This document shows positions 17,596 through 25,480 of a stretch of DNA of 64,000 nt, in pieces. The stretch spans positions 434,001-498,000 of the forward strand of contig NZ_FNYA01000001.1 of NCBI RefSeq assembly GCF_900108955.1. The letters are read 5' to 3'. Position 1 is the stretch's first letter, and every line of letters begins with the position of its first letter. The notes beneath the pieces were generated by a model, which had not been told where the DNA came from, searched no databases, and worked only from the letters and a program-made list of their open reading frames with translations. The stretch is from Flavobacterium terrigena (GTDB lineage Bacteria; Bacteroidota; Bacteroidia; Flavobacteriales; Flavobacteriaceae). The position numbers and the translations under genes are program-made.

Positions 17596-17910
17596 ATGAC
17601 AACTCAAGAAGAAATAAAATATCAGGAAGCTTTAAAAAGAGTCAAAAAAATTAAAGGATTCTATTCTCATGCCGCAGTATATTTGCTAGTAAATATTATG
17701 ATTGTATTTTTAAATATTAATGATTTAAAAGAAGGTGAAAGCTATTTTCAATTTAAAAATTTCTTAACGGCTTTCTTTTGGGGAATTGGATTGTTATCGC
17801 ATGGATTATCTGTATTTATGCCAGGTTGGATAATGGGAGAAAACTGGGAAGAGCGAAAAATCAAAGAATTGATGGATAAAGAGAAACAAAATAAAGAAAT
17901 GTGGCAATAA
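17596..17910 (+). CDS. 2TM-domain small membrane protein (copy 3)
   Basis: A 104-residue third stand-alone copy: ALKRVKKIKGFYSHAAVYLL, an inter-helix loop with NDLKEGESYFQF, a second helix FLTAFFWGIGLLSHGLSVF, then IMGENWEERKIKELM. It follows copy 2 after 56 bp and precedes the response regulator by 37 bp. The N-terminus (MTTQEEIKYQEALKRV) is very like that of copy 2 (MNTQEDLKYQEAQKRV), so these two are probably the most recent duplication. Confidence 0.85.
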   Translation: MTTQEEIKYQEALKRVKKIKGFYSHAAVYLLVNIMIVFLNINDLKEGESYFQFKNFLTAFFWGIGLLSHGLSVFMPGWIMGENWEERKIKELMDKEKQNKEMWQ

Positions 17911-17947
17911 TTAAACATCGAATGTTGAATTTTGAATTAAAAAAACA

Positions 17948-18700
17948 ATGAATATTATAATAGTTGAAGACGAAAAACCAGCGGCGCGTTTATTGCAACG
18001 TAAAGTCGAAAAAATGGGATTAGAAGTCAATCTTATGCTTCATTCGGTGGAAGAATCGATTGCTTGGTTTCAAAACAATCCGCATCCCGATTTAATTTTC
18101 CTCGACATTCAATTGTCTGATGGTTTATCGTTTGAAATTTTCGAAGCGATTGACATTAAAAGTGCGGTGATTTTCACAACGGCTTATGATGAATATGCGT
18201 TGCGTGCTTTCAAACTGAATAGTATCGATTATTTATTGAAACCTATTGACGAAGATGATTTAGAAATTGCCGTTAATAAATTTAAGGCGAGAACTTCTTC
18301 ACAAAATATTTCGTTGGATTTTGAAGCGATTAAACGAATGTTAGTCAATCCTGCAGAAAAGGAATATAAAAAGCGTTTTTCGGTGAAAATTGGCACGCAA
18401 TTAAAAGTCATTACTATTGATGAAATTGAGTGTATTTATAGCGAAAACAAAGGCACTTACATTCATACATTAGACAATAGAAATTACTTAATTGATAACT
18501 CATTAGAAATTATTGAAAGAGAATTAGATCCGAGTCAGTTTTTTAGAATTAGTCGAAAATTCATCATTCCATTGCATTCTGTGAAAGAAATTCAAATGTA
18601 TTCGAATTCGCGATTAAAAATTATTTTACCAACTTATAAAGACGACGAAGTAATTGTTGCCCGGGAAAAAGTTTCCGATTTTAAAGATTGGATTGGGTAA
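17948..18700 (+). CDS. LytTR-family response regulator
   Basis: A 250-residue protein with an N-terminal receiver domain (IIIVEDEKPAARLLQ; phospho-acceptor Asp in DLIFLDIQLSDG; TTAYDEYALRAF; LLKPID) and a C-terminal LytTR DNA-binding domain (KIGTQLKVITIDEIECIYSE ... FRISRKFIIPLHSVKEI). It is the cognate partner of the kinase at 15570 by position and class. LytTR regulators usually bind paired direct repeats upstream of targets; no targets can be named here. Confidence 0.93.
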   Translation: MNIIIVEDEKPAARLLQRKVEKMGLEVNLMLHSVEESIAWFQNNPHPDLIFLDIQLSDGLSFEIFEAIDIKSAVIFTTAYDEYALRAFKLNSIDYLLKPIDEDDLEIAVNKFKARTSSQNISLDFEAIKRMLVNPAEKEYKKRFSVKIGTQLKVITIDEIECIYSENKGTYIHTLDNRNYLIDNSLEIIERELDPSQFFRISRKFIIPLHSVKEIQMYSNSRLKIILPTYKDDEVIVAREKVSDFKDWIG

Positions 18701-18743
18701 TTAAAGATTTGTTAAATAGTTATAACACATAGAAATATCTCAC

Positions 18744-18751
18744 TATTTTTG
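18744..18751 (+). promoter_or_regulatory. -7 promoter element of the thioredoxin pair
   Basis: TATTTTTG fits TAnnTTTG, 12 nt before the ATG at 18764. Confidence 0.45.
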
Positions 18752-18763
18752 ATAAAAAAGTAG

Positions 18764-19246
18764 ATGAGATATTTTCGTTTTATATTAATTTTGGTATTGT
18801 TTTCAAGTTTTTCAGTAAAAGCTCAAGACTTAATTACCTTTAAAACCTATGATGAATTAGCAACCTATATCAAGCAAAATAATTCAAAACCATTGGTTAT
18901 TAATTTCTGGGCTACTTGGTGCGCGCCTTGCGTAAAAGAATTACCATACTTTGAAAAATTAAACCAAGAAAACAAAAATGTAAAAGTTGTTTTAGTGAGT
19001 TTAGATTTTGAAAAACAAGTTGAAAGCAAACTGATACCATTCTTAAAAAAGAAAAAATATACTTCTACACCAATTTATTTGGCGGATAAAGACTACAACA
19101 CTTGGCTTCCTAAAATTGATAAAAACTGGTCGGGTTCCATTCCAGCGACAGTAATTTTTAATCAGGATAAAAAAATCTTTGTAGAACAAGATTTTTCAAG
19201 CTTTGAAGAACTAAACACATTCGTAAATCAATCAATAACTAAATAA
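18764..19246 (+). CDS. TlpA/ResA-like exported thioredoxin-fold protein
   Basis: A 160-residue protein with a signal peptide (RYFRFILILVLFSSFSVKA, before QDLI) and a thioredoxin fold whose active site is WATWCAPCVKELP (Cys 53 and Cys 56). The cis-proline region is SIPATVIF. TlpA/ResA-type proteins reduce disulfides in the periplasm, for example on apocytochromes. The neighbouring gene 7 bp downstream is a second redoxin, suggesting a joint thiol-redox role. Substrate unknown. Confidence 0.88.
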   Translation: MRYFRFILILVLFSSFSVKAQDLITFKTYDELATYIKQNNSKPLVINFWATWCAPCVKELPYFEKLNQENKNVKVVLVSLDFEKQVESKLIPFLKKKKYTSTPIYLADKDYNTWLPKIDKNWSGSIPATVIFNQDKKIFVEQDFSSFEELNTFVNQSITK

Positions 19247-19253
19247 AAACAAT

Positions 19254-19847
19254 ATGAAAAAATTTGGAATTTTAACATTACTAACGGTAATTCTAATGAG
19301 TTTTACCAGTATTTCAGGTTACCAACCAGGTGACAAGGCTACCGATTTTAAACTGAAATCTGTAGATGGAAAAATGTACAGCATGTCTGATTATAAAGAC
19401 GCAAAAGGGTTTATTGTGGTTTTCACTTGTAACCATTGTCCATTCGCAGTTAAATATGAAGATCGAGTTATCGAATTAGCAAAAAAATACAAATCGAAAG
19501 GTTATATTTTATTAGCTATTAACCCAAATGATCCAGCAGCTGCACCAGATGACAGTTATGAATTAATGAAAGTTAGAGCAAAAGAAAAAGGCTTCACTTT
19601 CCCTTATTTATTTGATGAAGGACAAAAAATTTACCCACAATATGGTGCTACAAAAACGCCACACGTATTTTTATTAGACAAGAATTTAATTGTAAAATAT
19701 ATTGGTGCAATTGATGACAATGTAGAAGATGCTTCAGCAGTAAAAGTAAAATTTTTAGAGAACGCTATTGCTTCTTTAGAAAAAGGACAAGAACCAGAAG
19801 TTCCTCTAACAAAAGCAATTGGTTGTACAATTAAAGTAAAAAAATAA
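19254..19847 (+). CDS. Exported thioredoxin-family (redoxin) protein with CNHC active site
   Basis: A 197-residue protein with an N-terminal hydrophobic signal (KKFGILTLLTVILMSFTSISG). It has an AhpC/TSA-redoxin fold: PGDKATDFKLKSVDGK, then FTCNHCPFAVKYEDR with Cys 59 and Cys 62, and the cis-Pro segment ATKTPHVFLLD. The CNHC active site is the form found in a widespread family of YbbN/TlpA-like proteins whose reaction is not settled. Co-transcribed with the TlpA-like gene. A strong terminator follows. Confidence 0.85.
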   Translation: MKKFGILTLLTVILMSFTSISGYQPGDKATDFKLKSVDGKMYSMSDYKDAKGFIVVFTCNHCPFAVKYEDRVIELAKKYKSKGYILLAINPNDPAAAPDDSYELMKVRAKEKGFTFPYLFDEGQKIYPQYGATKTPHVFLLDKNLIVKYIGAIDDNVEDASAVKVKFLENAIASLEKGQEPEVPLTKAIGCTIKVKK

Positions 19848-19864
19848 GGTTAATCTATTTTTAT

Positions 19865-19906
19865 AAAAAAAAGAGTGAGGACAAAATGTCTTCACTCTTT
19901 TTTTTT
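19865..19906. terminator. Bidirectional terminator between the redoxin gene and ctaA
   Basis: An 11-bp stem (GAGTGAGGACA with TGTCTTCACTC, one G-U pair), an AAA loop, and flanking A-run and T-run, so it can serve both convergent genes. Confidence 0.9.
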
Positions 19907-19935
19907 ATGATTTCCAAATGATTGATTCAATAATT

Positions 19936-20955
19936 CTATTTACTAAATCTATGCAATGTAAACGTCATGGTAGCCAATAAAATAAATGCCATGATTTGAT
20001 GAGTTAATCCTAACCAAAGTGGCACACTAAATAAAAGTGTAAAAACACCTAATAAAAATTGCAAAAACACAATAATTACTAATAAGTTCAATCCATTTTT
20101 TTGTTGCGATGAAAGTGTAAACTTTTTACTTTTGAAATATAAAAACAAAATTAATCCGACAACAACATAAGCCATTGTTCTGTGAACAAATTGCACACCA
20201 CTTTTACCTTCAGTTAGCCTAAGTAACCACGAATTTTTTTCTAAAATTATACTTTCGTGAAATAATTGTCCATCGCTCATTAATGGCCAATGATTGTGAA
20301 TTAATCCAGCATTTAACCCCGCTACAAAACCTCCATAAATAATTTGAATGATTAAAAATACAAGAGCAATTCTGGCAATTTTTCTTAAAGGAAGAATGAC
20401 TTCGTTTTTTGCGGGATAAATAATATCTAAAGCTACCCAAAGTGTGTAAGCAAATGTGATAAAAGCAAAAGTTAAGTGTAAAGAAAGTCGAAAATGACTC
20501 ACATCTGGATTATCAATTAAACCGCTTTTTACCATAAACCAACCTAAAAACCCTTGAAATGCACCCATTCCTAAAAGAATGACACATTTTTTAATAGTTT
20601 CTGAATTTAGTCTTTTCTTAATTAAAAAGTAAACAAAAGGAACAATGAAAACCAAACCAATAATTCTACCGATAAAACGGTGAAACCATTCCCAAAAGTA
20701 AATAAACTTATAATCACTTAATTGAAAATCGTTGTGAATATTAATCTTTTGGTATTCGGGAAACTTCTTATATTCCTCAAATGCAGCTTGCCATTTTTCA
20801 TCTGTTAATGGTGGAAAAGTATCTGTTACCAAATGCCAATCAGTCATTGATAATCCAGAATTTGTTAGTCGGGTAATTCCGCCAACAGTAACCATTATAA
20901 ATAGTAAAATACAACCTGAAAGTAGCCAATAGATGACTGATTTATTTTGATTCAT
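19936..20955 (-). CDS. ctaA: Haem A synthase (COX15/CtaA family)
   Basis: A 339-residue membrane protein with about eight transmembrane helices. It hydroxylates haem O to haem A for cytochrome aa3-type oxidases. Visible family features are GGITRLTNSGLSMTDWHLV near the N-terminus, FWEWFHRFIGR and LTHQIMAF with candidate haem-ligand histidines, LNAGLIHNHWPLM, and QFVHRTMAYVV. The length (339) fits the long COX15-like class (type 2). Terminal-oxidase genes are not in the window. Confidence 0.93.
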   Translation of the reverse strand: MNQNKSVIYWLLSGCILLFIMVTVGGITRLTNSGLSMTDWHLVTDTFPPLTDEKWQAAFEEYKKFPEYQKINIHNDFQLSDYKFIYFWEWFHRFIGRIIGLVFIVPFVYFLIKKRLNSETIKKCVILLGMGAFQGFLGWFMVKSGLIDNPDVSHFRLSLHLTFAFITFAYTLWVALDIIYPAKNEVILPLRKIARIALVFLIIQIIYGGFVAGLNAGLIHNHWPLMSDGQLFHESIILEKNSWLLRLTEGKSGVQFVHRTMAYVVVGLILFLYFKSKKFTLSSQQKNGLNLLVIIVFLQFLLGVFTLLFSVPLWLGLTHQIMAFILLATMTFTLHRFSK

Positions 20956-20976
20956 TTTTTAAAAAAATTTATAGTA

Positions 20977-20984
20977 CAAAAGTA
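20977..20984 (-). promoter_or_regulatory. -7 promoter element of ctaA
   Basis: On the minus strand TACTTTTG fits TAnnTTTG, 21 nt before the ctaA ATG. Confidence 0.5.
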
Positions 20985-21035
20985 CTTGCAATGATGAAAT
21001 ATTTTTGCTTAACAATTGTTAATATGTTATTATAT

Positions 21036-22451
21036 TTATATCTTTTTTAGCCCCATTTTCGCTGCCCTTTTCATCACGAAATCTAAAGCGGGTTTGTATT
21101 CATTTGGAATTTCGCCTTCTAAAATCGCTTCTTTAACAGCTTCTTTTAAAACACCAATTTCTCTACAAGGTTTCAAGTTGAAAATTTCCATAATTTCTTC
21201 ACCAGAAATAGGCGGTTGAAAAACTCTCACTCGGTCCTTCTCCTCTACTTCCACAATTTTCTGACGAACAATTTTAAAGTTGTTATGATATTTTTGAAAC
21301 TTCTTACTGTTTTTCGTAGTGATATCAGCTTCGCACAAAGTCATTAAATTTTCTACATCTTCACCAGCATCAAAAACCAAACGTCGCACGGCAGAATCAG
21401 TTACGATATCTTCCGCTAAAACTATTGGTCGGGAACTCATCATCACCATTTTTTGTACAAACTTCATTTTCTGATTTAATGGCATGTGTAATCTTTCGAA
21501 GATTTTCTTCACCATTTTTCCACCTAAAAATTCGTGTCCGTGAAATGTCCAACCTTGTTTTTTATTGAATTTCTTAGTTGGTGCTTTTCCGATATCATGC
21601 AATAAGGCCGACCAGCGCAACCAAACGTCATCTGTATTCGGACAAATATTATCCACGACTTCTAACGTGTGATAAAAGTTATTTTTGTGTGTATGACCTT
21701 CAACTTCTTCCACATTATTCAATGCGGTTAATTCAGGTAAAATAATATCTAATAAACCTGTTTGAAACAAATGCAAAAATCCAATTGATGGTTTATTTGA
21801 AGATAAAATTTTATTTAGTTCATCAACAATTCTTTCTCCAGAAATGATAGAAATTCTGTCTTTGTTATTCGTAATTGAAGCTAAAGATTCACTTTCAATT
21901 TCGAAATTCAATTGGGTTGCAAAACGAATCGCACGCATCATTCGCAAAGGATCGTCAGAATACGTAATATCTGGATTTAAAGGTGTTTTTAATATTTTAT
22001 TTTCCAAATCTGAAACACCATTAAACGGATCAACTAAATCACCAAAATTTTCTGAATTTAGTGAAAAAGCCATGGCGTTAATCGTAAAATCTCTGCGTTC
22101 TTGATCGTCTTTTAACGTTCCATCTTCAACAAGTGGATTTCTACTATCGTGAGTGTATGATTCTTTTCTCGCACCCACAAACTCGATATCCATGTCTTTA
22201 TAACGCAACATAGCCGTTCCGTAGTTTTTAAAAACTTGAACTTTTGGTTTGTTGGGTAATAATTCTGAAACTTTTAAAGCTAATTCGATTCCACTTCCAA
22301 CAGCAACAATGTCGATGTCTTTTTTATGATTTCTATCTAATAAAATATCACGAACAAAACCGCCAATAACGTAACATTCTAAGTTAAGTTCTTGTGCTGC
22401 TTGAGAAATGATTTTGAATATTTTATTTTCTAAATGTTTATTGTAATTCAT
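21036..22451 (-). CDS. CCA tRNA nucleotidyltransferase / poly(A) polymerase family with HD domain
   Basis: A 471-residue class II nucleotidyltransferase. The head domain has GGFVRDILLD and the metal-binding DIDIVAVG; REERRDFTINAMAF-like text (DDQERRDFTINAMAF) follows. A C-terminal HD domain has LLHDIGKAPT and HGHEFLGG. It would add or repair the 3' CCA of tRNAs; the three tRNA genes in this window lack an encoded CCA, so such an enzyme is needed. Bacterial CCA-adding and poly(A) polymerases are hard to tell apart by eye. Confidence 0.88.
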   Translation of the reverse strand: MNYNKHLENKIFKIISQAAQELNLECYVIGGFVRDILLDRNHKKDIDIVAVGSGIELALKVSELLPNKPKVQVFKNYGTAMLRYKDMDIEFVGARKESYTHDSRNPLVEDGTLKDDQERRDFTINAMAFSLNSENFGDLVDPFNGVSDLENKILKTPLNPDITYSDDPLRMMRAIRFATQLNFEIESESLASITNNKDRISIISGERIVDELNKILSSNKPSIGFLHLFQTGLLDIILPELTALNNVEEVEGHTHKNNFYHTLEVVDNICPNTDDVWLRWSALLHDIGKAPTKKFNKKQGWTFHGHEFLGGKMVKKIFERLHMPLNQKMKFVQKMVMMSSRPIVLAEDIVTDSAVRRLVFDAGEDVENLMTLCEADITTKNSKKFQKYHNNFKIVRQKIVEVEEKDRVRVFQPPISGEEIMEIFNLKPCREIGVLKEAVKEAILEGEIPNEYKPALDFVMKRAAKMGLKKI

Positions 22452-22484
22452 TTTGTATATTACAGAGAATTCATGGTTTTTATG

Positions 22485-22952
22485 GCCACGAATTCACGAA
22501 TGATTTTTACTTTTATATTATTTGCTTTGCAAATTTCGAATTTTCCAAATACTACAAAACAACCCTTTTGTATTCTAAAGAATCATTATTGAAGTTCACA
22601 ATTATTGCTAATTTACTATTCGATACTTTTAAATAATTCATTGCTTGCGCAATGTGCGAATCTGTAATTGAACTACTACATTTCAATTCTAAGATAATTT
22701 TATCAAAGACAACAAAATCAGCATAAAATTTATGCTTCAAAAATATATCTTTGTACTTAACATTATACTCTTTTTCTCTTTCGAAAAAAATCAAAGATTT
22801 TTCTAATTCGTATTCAATTGCATCTTTATATACAATTTCAGAAAATCCTTTTCCTAAATTTTTATGAATATCAAACAAGATACCCATCAATTTATAACTT
22901 TCGATTTTATAAATGATATTTGACATTTAATTTAAATTAGTGAATTCGTGGC
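22485..22952. repeat. 17-bp inverted repeats enclosing the GxxExxY gene
   Basis: GCCACGAATTCACGAAT at 22485-22501 and its reverse complement with one mismatch at 22936-22952 flank one 375-bp gene, giving a unit of 468 bp. The rest of the gene-free flanks is AT-rich. The arrangement resembles a small cassette with terminal inverted repeats, but no transposase and no clear target-site duplication are visible. From memory, similar GTGGC/GAATTCAC text occurs as dispersed flavobacterial intergenic repeats, so this could also be repeat-mediated insertion. Confidence 0.55.
22552..22926 (-). CDS. GxxExxY protein (PDDEXK-like fold family)
   Basis: A 124-residue protein with the name-giving motif GFSEIVY (G-x-x-E-x-x-Y) and the nuclease-like core YADFVVFDKIILELKCSS, where Asp and E-x-K fit a PDDEXK-type metal site. 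The family (PF13366-like) is very abundant in Bacteroidota and has no established function. A non-specific or repeat-associated nuclease has been suggested only by fold. It is bounded by inverted repeats and lies between two core genes on the same strand, unrelated to either. Confidence 0.85.
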   Translation of the reverse strand: MSNIIYKIESYKLMGILFDIHKNLGKGFSEIVYKDAIEYELEKSLIFFEREKEYNVKYKDIFLKHKFYADFVVFDKIILELKCSSSITDSHIAQAMNYLKVSNSKLAIIVNFNNDSLEYKRVVL

Positions 22953-22987
22953 GTATATTTTATTCTCAATATGTATTCTTACAGTAT

Positions 22988-23026
22988 CAATTGACTAATT
23001 GTCTAATTGATTTATTGGCTAATTAA
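22988..23026. repeat. Degenerate (C/T)TAATTG word patch
   Basis: CAATTGACTAATTGTCTAATTGATTTATTGGCTAATTA-type text contains four imperfect copies of an 8-10 nt word just after the tsaC stop on the minus strand. Confidence 0.6.
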
Positions 23027-23027
23027 A

Positions 23028-23594
23028 TTATCTTCTAATCACTTTAACCTGACTATCCAATGTTAATTTAATAATTGCTGATGGTTTTTTGCAAACTTTA
23101 TCGCGGTGCAAATTTACAACATAGTCGACTCCTTTTATAATTTCTGGAGAAATTTCTTTGAAATTCATAGGTGTTGGCTTTCCAGAAATATTAGCTGATG
23201 TAGAAACCAATGGTCGTTTCATACGTTCCATTAATTTAAAGCAAAATGGTTCTTTGACCAATCTAATTCCAAGTGTATTGTCTTCAGCAATAATATTTTT
23301 TGCTACGTTTTTCGGTTGATCTAAAATCAAAGTCGTTGGTCGTTCAGAATTATCTAAAATTTCCCAAGCCACTTCTGGTATTTTGGCAAAAACATTGTAC
23401 ATCATTTTTTCGCCATTCATAAGGCAAATCATACTTTTGGTTTCTTCACGTTGCTTTAGTGCGTAAATCTTCGCAACTGCTTCTTCATTGGAAGCATCGC
23501 AACCAATTCCCCAAACGGTATCAGTTGGATATAATATAATTCCGCCATTTTTAATGACTTCGTAAGCGTTATGTACTTCTATATTGATGTCCAT
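23028..23594 (-). CDS. L-threonylcarbamoyladenylate synthase (Sua5/YciO/YrdC family)
   Basis: A 188-residue single YrdC-like domain that would make threonylcarbamoyl-AMP for the t6A37 modification of ANN-decoding tRNAs. Family features: ILYPTDTVWGIGCDA, IYALKQRE, TLGIRLVKE, and VSTSANISGKPT. I place the start at the second Met (MDINIEV), two bases after the stop of the acyltransferase gene; an upstream ATG at 23606 would overlap that gene by 11 bp. It is the last gene of the aminotransferase/acyltransferase operon, although its function is unrelated to glycan synthesis. Confidence 0.88.
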   Translation of the reverse strand: MDINIEVHNAYEVIKNGGIILYPTDTVWGIGCDASNEEAVAKIYALKQREETKSMICLMNGEKMMYNVFAKIPEVAWEILDNSERPTTLILDQPKNVAKNIIAEDNTLGIRLVKEPFCFKLMERMKRPLVSTSANISGKPTPMNFKEISPEIIKGVDYVVNLHRDKVCKKPSAIIKLTLDSQVKVIRR

Positions 23595-23595
23595 C

Positions 23596-24243
23596 TTAAT
23601 TTTCAATTGGTTTTAATTCTTTTTTAATTGTTGCAGGAACTCCAGCAACCATGCAATTATCTGGAACATCTTTAGTAACGACTGCACCTGAAGCAACAAC
23701 AACATTTTTTCCTAGTTTTATTTTCGGAAGAATTATAGCATTCATCCCAACAAAAGTAAAACTTCCAATTTTACAGTGACCTCCAATTTTAGCTCCTGGT
23801 GTCAATTCGACAAAATCACCTAAAATTACATCATGTCCAATCATAACCTGTTTATTTATTAAACAACCTTTTCCAGTTTTTATATTTGAAGTGATAATAG
23901 CATCCGTCAAAATATTTGCTCCATTCCCAATTTCAATTCCGTAAAATCCGATTTTAGCAAATGGACTGATAACAGAAGTTAACTCGCCACCAAATCCAAT
24001 AAATTTTTGAGACAATTTATATCTTAGCAAAGGGTTTCCAATTCCGATTACAAATTCTTTGGAAACGTTTTTAAAATAATCAATTGCATCTTCTGGTTTT
24101 TTTAAAATATCAAATGTTCCAAATAATTTATCTTCAATATCACTATTCACATCATCATAAAAAACTAAATCTTTTAAATTGTTATTTTGATGAAAAATCT
24201 CAAGCATTTCTTTTGCAAAACCTTTAGCTCCAATTACTAACAT
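23596..24243 (-). CDS. NeuD-like left-handed beta-helix acyltransferase
   Basis: A 215-residue protein with an N-terminal nucleotide-sugar-binding-like half (VIGAKGFAKEMLEIF) and a C-terminal hexapeptide-repeat acetyltransferase half (GCLINKQVMIGHDVILGDFV ending GVPATIKKELKP). Members of the NeuD/PglD group acetylate sugars using acetyl-CoA. Its start overlaps the end of the DegT aminotransferase gene by 7 bp, and a PglD/PglE-like pairing (amination, then acetylation of a UDP-sugar) is the natural reading. The exact sugar is unknown. Confidence 0.85.
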   Translation of the reverse strand: MLVIGAKGFAKEMLEIFHQNNNLKDLVFYDDVNSDIEDKLFGTFDILKKPEDAIDYFKNVSKEFVIGIGNPLLRYKLSQKFIGFGGELTSVISPFAKIGFYGIEIGNGANILTDAIITSNIKTGKGCLINKQVMIGHDVILGDFVELTPGAKIGGHCKIGSFTFVGMNAIILPKIKLGKNVVVASGAVVTKDVPDNCMVAGVPATIKKELKPIEN

Positions 24244-25310
24244 ATACTATTAATTATTTCTGTGATTTGTTTTAGTTGTTCGTTTTCTAATCCTACATAC
24301 AAAGGCAAACATACTATTCTTGAAGCAATAGATTCCGAAATTGGCATCGTTTCTCCTTTTACAAATTCAATTGTATTTAAAGATGGGTAAAAATATCTTC
24401 GTGGAAATATTTCGGCTTCGTTAAGCTTCTTTTGAACCTTTAATAATTCTTCTTCTGAATTAAAAATTACAGGGAAATAACTATAATTCCATTCTGTATT
24501 TTCTCTAATTTTCATAGTAGCAAGCGCATCAAAATTTAAATTATTCAGATAAAATTCTACTACTTTTTTTCGTTCACTGAAAATATGATCTAAATTATCA
24601 AAAACGGCTAAACCCATAGCAGATTGTAACTCTGAAATTTTGGCATTGATTCCTAAACCATGAAAATCTAAAGGACCTTTATGTCCGAAATTATGGCTGT
24701 AAAAAAGTTTATGGTATAAATCTTTATCGTTGCAAAACATCGCACCACCTTCACCTGTATGAAATATTTTAGTAGCATGAAAACTACACGTACTTATATT
24801 GCCATAATTGAAAATTGAATTATTGTTATAGGTTACTCCAAAACAATGTGCAGCATCATAAATAACTGATAAATTATGCTTTTTCGCAATTTTTTCGATG
24901 GCGTCAACATGACAAGGATTTCCAAAAACGTGAGTCGCTAAAATTGCTGTAGTTTTTGGTGTTATGGCTGCTTCAATTTTTGATTCGTCAATAGATAAAT
25001 ATTCTGGATGAATGTCTACAAAAACGGGTTTGCAATTTTCCCAAATAATTGCCGATGTTGTGGCAACATATGAAAATGGAGTTGTAATAATTTCGCCTTG
25101 ATTACCTAATAATTTTAGCGCAATTTGTAATGGAATTGTACCATTATTGGTAATAATAATATTATTTATTTTATAAGTTTCTTTAATTTTATTCTCCAAC
25201 TCTAAGGTTAATTCCCCTCTATTAGTTAGCCAAACTTTTTCCCATGCTCTATTAAGATACGATTGATAAGCTTCAATTGTGGGTAAAAATGTTTTCGTTA
25301 CGTTTATCAT
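24237..25310 (-). CDS. DegT/DnrJ/EryC1/StrS-family aminotransferase
   Basis: A 357-residue PLP enzyme acting on keto-sugars. The Schiff-base lysine is in SFHATKIFHTGEGGA (Lys 181), the PLP-contacting Asp in VIYDAAHCFG, and the sugar-nucleotide aminotransferase text TTPFSYVATTSAIIWEN is present. Paired with the downstream NeuD-like acyltransferase, it probably makes an N-acylated amino sugar for surface glycan. It is the first gene of a three-gene minus-strand operon. Confidence 0.9.
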   Translation of the reverse strand: MINVTKTFLPTIEAYQSYLNRAWEKVWLTNRGELTLELENKIKETYKINNIIITNNGTIPLQIALKLLGNQGEIITTPFSYVATTSAIIWENCKPVFVDIHPEYLSIDESKIEAAITPKTTAILATHVFGNPCHVDAIEKIAKKHNLSVIYDAAHCFGVTYNNNSIFNYGNISTCSFHATKIFHTGEGGAMFCNDKDLYHKLFYSHNFGHKGPLDFHGLGINAKISELQSAMGLAVFDNLDHIFSERKKVVEFYLNNLNFDALATMKIRENTEWNYSYFPVIFNSEEELLKVQKKLNEAEIFPRRYFYPSLNTIEFVKGETMPISESIASRIVCLPLYVGLENEQLKQITEIINSIC

Positions 25311-25376
25311 AGTTTAATATCTTCCCACAAAAATAACATATTTCTTTGTACTAACCGCTTATCTCCATTTTTTTTA

Positions 25377-25384
25377 TAGTTTTG
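25377..25384 (+). promoter_or_regulatory. Candidate -7 element for the plus-strand glycosyltransferase
   Basis: TAGTTTTG fits TAnnTTTG in the 170-bp gap between divergent genes, about 100 nt before the coding start. A second match, TAATTTTG at 25476, overlaps the start codon. Confidence 0.4.
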
Positions 25385-25480
25385 TATGTTTACAAAGACA
25401 ATTTCAATTTGAAATTTTTCATCCTTGAAAAACTGACTGAATTTCATTGAAAAAATCTCATTAATTTAAATTATATAATT

